Positions 1 through 10,443 of a stretch of DNA of 64,000 nt are shown one piece after another; within the stretch, counting starts at the first letter, position 1, and each line of letters opens with the position of its first letter. The stretch is from Phallus indusiatus (Eukaryota; Basidiomycota; Agaricomycetes; Phallales; Phallaceae). The position numbers and the translations under genes are program-made. Location: NCBI GenBank assembly GCA_027605045.1, contig JAQFWX010000119.1:1-64000 (forward strand), given 5' to 3'. The notes under the pieces are model-generated. The model was not told the origin of the DNA, did no database searches, and worked only from the letters and a program-made list of their open reading frames with translations.

Positions 1-364
1 CTTAAATGTTAGTGTCTTGAATGCCTAGTCTGTTGCTTAGTTAAATACACAAAATTCCTTTGTGAGATGTAATGCATACATACATAGGTTCCCTAGATAA
101 AATAATACAATGCATGCGCTTCATACTAGCCTATGTTCTTTTGATGTGCGTAACAAGTACTCACAGGTATGACTACCCTGTCGTCGTTAGCGTCACCGCA
201 GGTTGCAGGCAGCCTTGGTAAGCAGTGTGTGTGCGTGTGTGTGATTCTGTAAGTCTGAGGAGTGGTAGGCAGTGATCCCCGGATTCAAATTGGTTTTGGT
301 ATAAAACAGGCCTTAAAACTAAGTTTTCAACTTTAACTTACTTCTCCTTTTAAATCTATTCCTC
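1..364. promoter_or_regulatory. Upstream region of the small secreted peptide gene, with TATA box
   Basis: No coding frame is convincing here. A TATAAAA box lies near 300-306, about 60 bases before the ATG at 365, a normal spacing for a fungal promoter. A short GT-rich run (gtgtgtgtgcgtgtgtgtg) lies near 223-242. Confidence 0.4.
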
Positions 365-630
365 ATGTTGTTTCCTCGTGTCTCCTTACTTGTTTCTATT
401 GCCTTGACCTTCTGTGCTGTGTCTGCTCTGCCAAGTACCAGAAATTTACCCAAAAGGTCCTCTTCCCCTCCAAATAAGCAGTTTTGTCAGGAACTATGCT
501 CCGGCGAGAACCTAAGCCCTGGAGAAACCGAACTTTGCATTAGAAACGTAAGTTTTTCTAAGTCTCCATCTCTACAATATCCCTAGTACTTACAAATATT
601 TGTTGTCAGTGCAGAGATGGGCTATTGTGA
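365..630 (+). CDS. Small secreted cysteine-rich peptide, alpha-hairpinin-like spacing
   Basis: Two exons (365-547 and 610-630) around a 62-nt GTAAGT...CAG intron give a 67-residue protein. The start is the first ATG after the TATA box. Residues 1 to about 21 form a hydrophobic signal peptide. A Lys-Arg pair near residue 31 follows and looks like a Kex2 cleavage site. The presumed mature part has only four cysteines, arranged as CQELC, 12 residues, then CIRNC, so C-x3-C-x12-C-x3-C. That spacing is the one known from helical-hairpin (alpha-hairpinin) peptides. The last cysteine is supplied by exon 2, so the motif exists only after splicing. Function is unknown; a secreted effector, signal or defence peptide are all possible. 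No homologue is recognised. An alternative acceptor five bases downstream would give a longer tail without the fourth cysteine. Confidence 0.55.
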
Positions 631-1553
631 TGAAGCAGGGGGACAGGAGTTTTGAAATGCCTGGGTTTATAAATGCTATTCCCTTCAGCCTGTCTTCACT
701 GCACCGTATTTCAATGAGCCCTAATTATTCTCATGCCCAATGTAACCAATCTTTGACTTGATGTTTATTTATTGTATACGCATGTTCAACATAGATTGAG
801 AGTGTTTATATTTGTTCACTTATCTTAATCTTCCTCCACCAGTTGTTCTGTACGACATAATCTGAGATCTAATACGTATCTGATTTTTCGCTGTATAGCC
901 CCGGGCTTGTCGTCGCCTTCTGATTCTTGAACGGTACTGACTCTGCTGATACATATAATAAACTGACTCAAAGTGTCGCGCAAGTCAGATAAGAGTGTCT
1001 CTACACCATTTTACTGACGTAGTTGTTGAAAGGAACGGTGGTTTAAACATAGTTCAATTAGCATAGTGACTAGTTGTGGCGGCACATGATTTTTCGGCCA
1101 CCTTTGACCTTCAAAGCACCAGGGAACACAGAATTCTTTGAACAATTCAGACACTTTCAGGCTCTTCGATAATTTGTCGAGGTTTGACAATATCTCGGTG
1201 AGTTTAACCTTTTTCTCGGGCTGCGATGATTTTTAGAGGCGCATATACATACCCCATTTGAATCCGTTGCAGGGCTATTTTGCCATTCTCACTCTCACCT
1301 TCAACAGTCGGCGGAAAGAACATTCCTTCAGAACCCGGAAAACCCCAAAATATGCGTTTAATAGTATTATTCAACGGAACCTCCATACTAATCCGATCAA
1401 GCACAGGCTTTTCTGCTATCAGGAGCCAGGACACGATTGGCTTTAAGCTATGGGAGCATGTGAGTCCGGCACAAATCCCCACGCATACATCGCCTCAGAT
1501 ACAATAGGACATAACAGCCGGGTGAGGCTACATCTACCTTTAAAATAGTACTG
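631..1553. other. Intergenic, nothing recognised
   Basis: Overlapping frames of 60-92 codons occur on both strands at 1204-1507, but none has recognisable protein features or convincing splice junctions. The F-box gene ends at 1554. Confidence 0.4.
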
Positions 1554-3164
1554 CTACAGGGAGGCTACAGGGCGCCGGATCCTTTCCATACCGTACCCGA
1601 GAACAGTTTTTTCCTTTTCTAAATTTCGAGAGCGATCAATGACATACTTGTGCCACGGTCCGGATGTGCTCCTTTCATAGCGTGGTTTACGAAACCAAAC
1701 GTTGACAAGCGACTGAGACCTCCGTTCTAGCATTTGGATCATAAGGTCCATCTCAAATAGGCTCCACTCGATATAAAAGTTAAGCCGCAGTTCCACGAGA
1801 TTTCGAAAACCGTCAATGGCTTCGACTAAGGCGTTTAAATTCTTAACAAGGACACAATCTGTCAGCGGCTGATAAATCATTCGTTTACGAGAATTGGCTA
1901 CATACCGAGTTCAGGTCTCCGCCACTTGTCATCTTCCTGATTCGTGGTAGATAATACCGCTGTCTGACCTCCAAGATTTTCAATTCCCGGAACCGGTCCT
2001 GGATTACGAAAAAGAGTTCTGCAGGAAGATCTTCCACCACAGAAAACTGGAGTTCTTTTAGATGGCGGGTGGAGCATTGCGACAACACGTGTATCAGCAT
2101 GTCTTTGTTTGGAAGAATGTCAGAGCCTTTGTTCTGGAGTTTGACACCGGGTATAGATAGATATTCGAGTTCATGAGGCAGATTGGAAAAAATACGGTCA
2201 GATGGGTCAGGATGTGTGATGGTAAGTCGACGAAGATTTCGCAGGCTGTCTGAAATCTGACTATCTGAAATTGTCGTCCCGTGTAGAGGAAAGACCGTGA
2301 ACGCATATGGATGACTAGAGGAGTCTGGTATGACATCTACTTCCAATTCACGAAGCGAGGAGCATGCTTGGATGGCGTGGTAAATCGGCTGATTCTGTGA
2401 GAATTTGCCCCTTAATTTTAAAGCTTCCAAAGAAGAAGTCGCCTTGTTGTTCGGAACATCGGCCGGCAATGCAGAGATCGGGATATCTAGATGTACGAAG
2501 GAGCACACCGACGATTGTATTAGATGCGATAAGAATGCCCGGCAGTCAGAAGAAACAGATGGGTAGCTCCGAAATGGCTTGACGTACACAAACTGTCGAA
2601 GGGCAGGAAAGGGAGGCAGAGGGCGACAATGATCCTCAGTCAGATAGGGGTAGGCGTCCAGTATTATGGTAGTCAGCGTAAGCGATTTTGATAGAGAATG
2701 GAATAAGACAGGTGAAACTCCCACAAGCTTCAGATGAACAGTGCGGAGGTATGGGAAACGCGATAATGCCTCATGTACTTCACTTCGCCACTCGCAATAT
2801 TTACTGCCGGCCTGCCATCGATCGTTTAGTCGCAATATTCTAGGAGAAACAGAAAATGAGTCAGTCAATCTTAAAAGAGCCGAAGATGACACTACCGAAC
2901 GTATTTCCACAGGTGTTTAGGAATAATTCTAGGCGAGGTACAACGGGTATCACGAAATAGCCAAGGGAGTATACTCTGACGTAAAGCTTTGCATGTCAAA
3001 GATAGAGGTATCAAGGCGGTTGAAGGCGTGGGTTCAGACCATCTTGACCAAGTATTCTCATCCTCGCCACTGGCCGAACTCGAATATAACTCGTCGAAAA
3101 CGATCGCCCAAATATCAGGATAAAATGAGTTTAAGAGCGAACTGTTCGTCTGCAGAATCGACAT
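1554..3164 (-). CDS. F-box-like protein with leucine-rich C-terminal part
   Basis: Three exons (3164-2896, 2839-1906, 1868-1554) encode about 505 residues. Intron 1 (2840-2895, 56 nt) has a branch-like CTGAC and a pyrimidine-rich CTAG acceptor. Intron 2 (1869-1905) is only 37 nt, so its borders are less certain. The N-terminus (residues about 14-75) has an F-box-like layout: FYPDIWAIVFDELY, a polar loop, then LIPLSLTCKALRQSILPWLF. The rest has repeated leucine-rich segments such as LRTVHLKLVGVSP and LRRLTITHP, as in the very large agaricomycete family of F-box proteins with degenerate leucine-rich repeats. Such proteins usually act as substrate adaptors in SCF ubiquitin ligases. No substrate can be inferred. 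The family is fast evolving and the exact domain borders are not visible. Confidence 0.7.
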
Positions 3165-4089
3165 CTGACGTTTACAGTATTAGATGGTGGCGGACGAAAA
3201 GTAAGAAGTTTGCGGACGTTGACAAGGGTTAGTGTTTTTATCTCAGTAGGAATGCGAATTAATTTCGGAGAGGTGGCAATGCTTGATCAATTCCAAAGTG
3301 CCAAAGGCGGTCTGAGACTATGAGGCAATTCGACTGAGTCAAGCCTTCCGCGTGAAACTGTCGCATAAATTGTCATATAAATCTCTTTCGCAAATGACGG
3401 AGCAAAAGGAAGATCCTGACAAACAGTTTCTTCATGTAATACTTTCAATTACCGTGACAATTGCGAAATGAAGGCTCATTTCCGAGATCACAGGACTTAA
3501 ATATAGTACACAATAAGAAAGTAAAATCTTTTGCAATTCAGAATTGAGCTCACATGAATGCTTGTGGATTTGAATCATAATTCATGATCATATGCTGATA
3601 TAAATAGATCATTGGACGTGCTAATTTGGATTTCTTTGTCCTTGTTATGGTGACACTGGTCACAGTATTTAATTGATATAAAAAATATTTGAGATCCGGC
3701 GTTCTCCTGGCTGTGCCGCCATCTATTGTCGTATTGAGTATGAAGATGCATAGATTAGAACCATTAGAGGACCGAAGCCCTCTTATAACCCGTTGTCTAA
3801 ATCATCAGCTTTCGGTTTGTTCATGTCCTTATTAAGCTCGAAAATAATGAAAATGAATCAATTTTCTCGGTGAAACAGAGGCTCCGGTTCAAAAGGCGCA
3901 CAAGTCAATGAGGGCGGGCCGTAACTCGTTTGATCTTTACAGTGAGAGTGAATCTAATGTCATGTCGGCAGACGATTCTGCCATTGGGGGAGGTGGCGTC
4001 GACTAGAATCACTTTCTTGATATGAGCGGATCAATCATTCAAGGCTTATTAGTACATATCAGAACCAGACTCGTTGTGAGGATTCCTAG
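3165..4089. other. Intergenic, AT-rich, nothing recognised
   Basis: I see no supported coding frame. The sequence contains scattered AT-rich tracts and a tataaataga motif near 3599, but no gene follows it directly. Confidence 0.4.
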
Positions 4090-4320
4090 TACCCCGCATG
4101 CATCATCGCACCTGTAAAGTTAGTTCCTAATGATCGAGGTAACACTATCCGACACGACGTGATCGTCCGTGATATGGGCACTGGCACAACCGATGTTGGC
4201 TCTGATTGCAAAGCTATTGGTTGCGGTTGTTCCACTAGCACCGGCGGCTTTATCCCCGCTGCCCAGAATCGATCTGGATACAAACCAATGAGCGGTCAAA
4301 CGAATGATGGAAACACGTAA
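4090..4320 (+). CDS. Possible internal or terminal exon of an unrecognised cysteine-containing protein
   Basis: A frame of 76 codons runs from just after a CCTAG acceptor (4085-4089) to a TAA at 4318-4320. It begins YPACIIAPVKLVPN and includes the segment GSDCKAIGCGCSTSTGG, which reads more like protein than like noise. There is no ATG near the start, so it would have to be a spliced 3' exon. I cannot identify the matching upstream exon or a homologue. The frame overlaps shadow frames on the other strand. Treat it as a candidate only. Confidence 0.2.
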   Translation, partial: YPACIIAPVKLVPNDRGNTIRHDVIVRDMGTGTTDVGSDCKAIGCGCSTSTGGFIPAAQNRSGYKPMSGQTNDGNT

Positions 4321-4456
4321 CCATATATAACATACCATGCAAATGATTAGTTGGTTAAGCCACCATATATCGTTGCCTTGGGGTGGGAAGCTCGCACTTC
4401 AAAACAGCTTGAATATGATTAAACTTATGCCCACCTCCGAAGAGCTCGGTGTATCC

Positions 4457-5568
4457 CTACATAACCCGAGAATCCCGACGAATCTGCTCTGCTTCCAAAG
4501 TTTTCAAAAACAGCTGGCCAAGCTCACTTGCACTATCCCCAATCTTGCCGCATTCGGTCAAATATGCATCTGCGAAGGGTGGATAGAGCGAAGGCTGAGA
4601 CGCGTCGGAGTCAGAAACCCGAGCACGAGGAAAGTACGCGTCATTCTCAAAGAACGCATTGACCAAACCGGAAATACCGCTTTCCAAAAAGTTGAAATCG
4701 CGGACTTGATTGAAATCTATAATCCACACTCGAGTCTCTCGGTGCTTGTTCAGAGTGTTGGTGATGTTTGCGCCTAGGACAATCTCGATGTCGCGAGCGT
4801 CACATTTGGCTACCATATGAAGCTGCGCTAATAGACGGCCCATCTCTTTGGCAAGATGTGTTGTGTCAATACCCAATCTTTCTGCCCGAGCCCGAGTTAA
4901 TGGGAAATTGTAGGTATCGAAAAAAAGACGCGGTGCGGTCCGTCCTATATCTGTTTCTGCGCGTCCAAGTAAAAGTCGGGCAACGTGGTGTCCTTGACGT
5001 AGGAGAAGCTTGTCAGTTTTAGACCGTCGGAGATGCTCGGGACAAAATAAGGCGATAATCTTTTGCTTCAGAGTCGTTGGAAGTGGGTACACCCGACTCA
5101 TTGAATACGCACAGGTCTTGAGACGATCATCAGTGGGAAGTCTGAAAGTTGAATCGGACCAGAGATCTGATTCAGGACCGCAGAACTCATACGGCGCAGG
5201 TGAAAGTATTTCATTCCCCGAGGCAGAAAGAGCATCATGTATACGACTTAAGTGACGAAACTCGTCATAGAGTGTTGTACAGCCTTCCACTCTACGGCAT
5301 TTTTTATAAACTTGAGGTGTCTGTTCGTTGCCTTATATTAGAACGCCATTTCTTATCTAACATTCTCGTCAATCAAACTTACTGCTGAGCTACAATATAT
5401 CGTGGCAAACGTTCCGCTACCCAGTCTAAAAAGCTCGATGGTTTCGCGAATTTCATCTGAGTCCGTCTCGTTATTTATAAGAGATTCGGATGACAATAGA
5501 CTGGAAGAGGACAGGCGATCAACCACGCCGGAATATGTGCGTTAATGGGGTACATACTTATTGAGCAT
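4457..5568 (-). CDS. DUF3669 domain protein
   Basis: Three exons (5568-5558, 5500-5383, 5320-4457) with introns of 57 and 62 nt give 330 residues in one frame. The first exon is 11 nt and supplies the ATG. The protein has the layout I associate with fungal DUF3669 proteins. Near the N-terminus is IELFRLGSGTFATIYCSSA, a glycine-loop-like segment. It is followed by a FRHLSRIHDAL segment, a middle part ending MGRLLAQLHMVAKCDARDIE, the conserved RVWIIDFNQVRDF block, and a tail with AFFENDAYFPRA. Biochemical function is unknown; the glycine loop and the IIDFN block suggest a distant kinase-like fold, but this is inference. A partial copy of the same gene lies at about 18925-19300. Confidence 0.8.
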
Positions 5569-5979
5569 TACAATGGGAAAAAGGAATTGGGAGGAGCATT
5601 TCGTCGTGACGGTCACGGTCACGGACCCTAAGTTTCTCTCTGCTTGGCAGCGGCGTTGGCGCAATCATCATGTTGAGGCTCCTGTATTTCCTGTTCAATC
5701 ACATCGCTCGACCAATTCTTTTCAGGACATCCTTTGGAACAAAGAACCGGATAATCATATTTTTTGCTGGAACCAATTCACGTCGTTTGAAAGCAACTTC
5801 AATGTTCTTGGCATGAAACAGTAAAAGGAGCTGAAATTTGAAATCTTTGAACGCGCCCATGTGCACGACATACGCGGGTGTACGCGTGACTTCTATGCCA
5901 AGGGGATCGTACCACAAAAAAATTACTTTAATTGAAGATCAAAATCTACATCATGATTGCAGCGGTAACCTAGTGTTTC
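5569..5979. other. Intergenic between DUF3669 and P450 genes
   Basis: Frames of 70-87 codons exist on both strands (5561-5824 +, 5699-5917 -), with no recognisable domain. The region probably holds the P450 3' end and the DUF3669 promoter. Confidence 0.35.
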
Positions 5980-8138
5980 TCATCGTGATAGAAACTGGCT
6001 CAAAAGATTCTGAGCGTTCGGCCGCGCGTCGAGCCGACATTTGAAAATTCGCGGACGTCTAGGAGAAAGAAAAGTATGTATATAATCTCACAAAAAGCAC
6101 ACACGACTAGTACTTACCCAATGACGCCTGAGGTGAATTCGTGATTTGCAATGATGCCAGTCAACGGTTCATTCTCGAGTGTAGAAATATTCATGACATG
6201 CAGAATGGTTGCAGCTGTGATGGAGAAGGAGAATTCCGCCAATGCTTTGCCAGGACACACTCTGGTAAAGTTTCAGAGACATGCATAACGTTGGTTTCGC
6301 TGTAGTTTTCATACCGTCTCCCATATCCAAATGCCGCATCTGGTTTCGCCTTTGCACTTCCGTTCAAAAACCTTTCAGGCCTGAATATGTGCGCATCATG
6401 TCCGTACGCTTTCTCGGAGCGAAGGAGATACCTGGAAAGATTGTAAGGTAAACATAGTCTTTTCTTAAGTGAAGCGTAGACTTTACCAACTATTCGCGAA
6501 GCAATAGGTTCCTTTAGGTATGAAATACCCATTAATCACGTCGTCTTGCCTCAACATGTGCGGTACATGGGTCGGAGAAGCAGGATGCCAGCGTAACGAT
6601 TCACTGCAAAGTGCATTGAAATAAGGAAGATTTGGGAGATCGTTAAACGAGGGTAGGCTATCTCTCCCAACTATATTATCCAGCTCTTCTTGTGCCTTTT
6701 TCTGAACATCTGGGTGAAGTGCCATTGCTAATATAAATAGGCGGACCTGGGCCTCCATCTGCAATGCGTACAATTGATTAAACTTCAGTCAACGATGTGT
6801 TGTGTATTATTTACCGTGTCAATTCCCGCTGAGTATATGGCCACTGCTACTTGCCGGATCAAGTCTTTAGCGTCCTCCGGGGGGCTAGAATCATTGCTGA
6901 GATTCTCCAAGCACTTTGATACAAACGAAGGTTGGTAATTTCCTTGTTTCTATCGGTTTTTTTCATCAAGACGAAAATGAGACGAGGATAAAATTATTCA
7001 CGAAAGCTGTTTCCGCGTATTCATATGGGAAATCTAGCATTTTTTGGAAATCCTTATTTATTTGATCGGCTACCTTCGGGAATTGTAAACCAGGCAGCCA
7101 CGAGGGAAGGTATTTCACTGTTCACAAGTCAAATATCGAATATTAATTGAGGAATATCATCGCTTACTGATTGGGAAGTTGTCCACTTTGTATACTCCAG
7201 GAATTACAATCTTAGTGAGGAGTTCGGTGACATGCTCTGCGAGGTTTACATATGGGTCGTTTTTAGGTAAAACGTCAATGCCATAAGTAAACTTAGAGAA
7301 CTTGTCGGCCATTGTAAAATTCACTATGACATAGATCATACCTGCAGGATAAACCCTCCAAGCATTTGTCGGATGGCTTTCAAGTCATTCACTGGCTCAG
7401 CGATAAGACGTTGTGCCAAGGATCTGTTCAGCAATCAACGTGAATCAAGTTAGATGAATCTAATACATCAAAAAGATGAAAAATTGAGACCTAGCACTCG
7501 TTTCTAACATCGGATGGTACGAGACGAGGCTTTTAGCCGACAATACGCTATGAAGTAGTGCGCGATGTCGGGTCCACTGTTCACCATAGTCCATCATTAC
7601 AACCGTAGACTTGCCAAAGATTGTTCTATATAGATTAATAATCAACGACTTTGGCGAGTTTAGGAAATATTTATCTTACAAGTCGTGAATCATCATTGTT
7701 TTGAGTCTACCAGAGTATATCGCGCTCCTTCTTGTGAATAATTCCCGTTCCATTTCGGCTGAATTAATGATGAGAACCGACTGGCCTAAAACATTCAGAT
7801 ACACAAGGTCGCCTAAACAAACGAATCAACCAAAAAAAAGAAATTAGAATTATACGACTGTTTTCGGTACCATATTTCTTGGCCCATTTTTCGTACACTA
7901 AGTACTCTAGTGTTTTTCCCGCTGGAATATCTCGTAAGTTGCCCCAAATAGGATGCCTTGTGGGGCCTGGTGGTAGCTGTAGGCCTATAAACAGGGGTCA
8001 AGACGCGGTAAGTCATAAGTGAAGCAACCGTATAATTGTATACTGACCTTTCGGAACGCGAATTGCAGTATAATATAAGAAAAAAGACACGGTGAGGGTA
8101 ATGGAAGTAATGGCAATGTCGATAATGGTCAAAGACAT
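5980..8138 (-). CDS. Cytochrome P450 monooxygenase (fungal E-class group I type)
   Basis: Twelve exons give 513 residues with every junction in frame: 8138-8048, 7984-7871, 7812-7680, 7625-7491, 7423-7342, 7291-7168, 7117-7002, 6949-6815, 6758-6487, 6431-6315, 6261-6118, 6058-5980. Introns are 50-67 nt. Residues 1 to about 25 are a hydrophobic ER membrane anchor, followed by the LPPGP hinge. The I-helix oxygen-binding motif is AGIDT (306-310). The ExxR pair is E363/R366. The PERF-type motif is FRPERF. The heme loop FGYGRRVCPG has its ligand at Cys442. All key residues are present, so the gene looks functional. The enzyme should be an ER-bound, NADPH-P450-reductase-dependent oxidase; the substrate is unknown. 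It resembles agaricomycete P450s often labelled O-methylsterigmatocystin oxidoreductase-like, a name that says little about its role. The intron 5'-GTATGATC at 7341 has a weaker AAG acceptor at 7292. Confidence 0.92.
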
Positions 8139-10443
8139 TGTGAAAGAACAATAGTACTGATGCTAGTAGCTTTGGGAAAAGCTGAGGTCTGGCTAACCGC
8201 ACAACTGAATTTACCTGGACTACTATAATATAAGGGACTTATTTGGCTGAAGCCTGAAACAACATACCAGAAACATGTTTCGTATGGTCAGATCACTTCA
8301 TATCGATATTACTTTCGACTTTCACATTCTTACATACCCAATTTGAACGGAATGCCACATGGAATCCGGCATTTTTCTCGCATAATTTCAGTGGATCATA
8401 TGCATTTGCGTTGCGTCTGGTTAATAGCCTTGTGCATATTAGTAAAGTTCCGGTTTGGCGTGAGACAACTTTGATACCAGTCGATAATTATTTGTCCCGG
8501 CTGATCCACTGACCAACTTTGGAATTTGCGGACACCGATATAAAGTTAAATACAAACCTTATCCGCACTTTCTGAAATTATTCAGTATGTGTTTAAGCCA
8601 AATTAATAACGCAGGGTGCCTTTACAAAGATAGCACACGGTTCGAACTTCGCAGTGCACCTGTGACATGACTTGAAACATTCAAACAAATTCTACGTTTG
8701 AGATTATTGGGGATAGAGCCACGGAGAGTCTGACCGATGATCAAAAATTCATAGTAGCTAGAAGTGGGTACACTTTGAATCACTGGGTTAAGTCCAGTTT
8801 GGAACCAGTCTGGCTGAAGTCCGATGCGAGGAGTTTCAGAAGTATGTTTTTGGAAAGAATATTAACCGCACTTACCTCTCATGTTACTGTTTTTTGAGTC
8901 CCTAGTCTTGGATGACATGGATCCGACGGTCTCGGTTGTTGACAATAACGTTACACCTGATCTTTTGAGCCTCAATCATGTGCATGATAATAGTTCACTG
9001 CGACGTGACAAACCAAGTGATCTAAATTCCAGCTGCTGAACGACATACATACGCAATATGATATTCAGTCCTGAAAAGGGTCTGGACTTGGACGGTCTCA
9101 CTGCTCTGCTTCCTTGTGGACCCTCGAAACAACTTTTGACGTGTTGCAATCTTAATCGCCATTCAGTGTCGCACGGTTAGACTAGCTAAAGCAGAAAGAT
9201 CTAGTTCACAAGCAATGTTGAGAAAAGAGTCCGAAGTCGTGTCACTCGCATCACACCAGTGTAACATCGGGGATAACCGGACCAATCGAGGTTTTCTTCT
9301 TACCACTACCTAGTACCGCCGTGGACTGCTGCATTACTGAGGTCACTCATTAGTACTAGTACTCAAGCAATATTCAATGCTCGCTCTTATCCAAAAGACA
9401 TTACATCGCGACCCAGACCTAGTAGCTAATATGAACTTATATTTCAACTCAAAAGTCACGTCTATTGACATTGTGTTCATTCATCCTCTACTCAGTTTTA
9501 AGTAACCCGTAAATATTCCTTTTCCCATCGAAATCCTAACTCACGAAAAGCCGCAGAACCCAATCGAAAGATTCCGCATCGAAATAGAGATGAACAGGTG
9601 TACACCGCTCGCAGTGACTCTTTCTTACGTACAACATAAAACACTGTCAGACAATTCGACAAAGTTGGTTGCAACTTGCGCTGCGGCTTTGAAGGACAAG
9701 CACATCATTAGCCCGATTGGAGTTCAAAAAAGCAGATGGCATTCGGGAAAAGAAACGGTTCGCATTGTGACTGTAATAGTGTCACGCGTACACGACATCA
9801 AGCCACCGATCTGTCATTTTGAAAGCCGAGTATGGCCGGCCCCCGAAGAAAACCACATTGACCGACCTTGACGGACTTGGGGGAGAGTACGAGAGTACTT
9901 TTGACCGTCTCAGTGGCAGCTGCCTCGTTCTTATCTCAACTTTTATGACAGCTTTGAAATTTTGACATGCGAAATGTCCGACTTTCCGTGATGTCAAAAA
10001 TCCTATTGGCACGCTATGGCGTCACAAGGAAACATATCTGTATTGCTATTCAGTCAATGAATGGTGAAGACATGAAGATATCATAAAGCCGTGATGGTAT
10101 GAAACCGCCTGCTCCAGTTCAAGTTATTTTGGGTCAAGTCGTTCGTCCATGAAATATAACTCAACTCCATTCTCAGCTCCCTTGAATTTTGCTATGTCGA
10201 GGATTGATATTGAGTTTCCAGGTGGAGCCCAAGCAATCTTGACAAATATAAAATCAACGCGTCCCTTCGAAGTTTGCGAATATTGTCACGCAGATTTTCT
10301 GGGCGGATCAGGGAATCTTCCCTTATTCAATCAAAAATTGGTTTCAAATTTCCGAATTTACATCCGATCCGGAACCTTTAATTAAGTAGTATGTAGCTAG
10401 CTAACGTTACAACAGTTTCATTCCATCCTTTACACCAACCATC
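8139..10443. other. Long intergenic region between the divergent P450 and MFS genes
   Basis: These 2.3 kb carry the promoters of two divergently transcribed genes. Frames at 9590-9871 (+) and 9782-10012 (-) overlap each other and look like chance. I found no RNA gene or repeat. Confidence 0.4.

Noticed and set aside
4337..4777. 146-codon plus-strand frame
   Set aside because: Antisense to the well-supported last exon of the DUF3669 gene; no features of its own.
8640..8660. cggttcgaac resembling a tRNA T-loop
   Set aside because: No acceptor stem, D-loop or anticodon arm can be placed around it.
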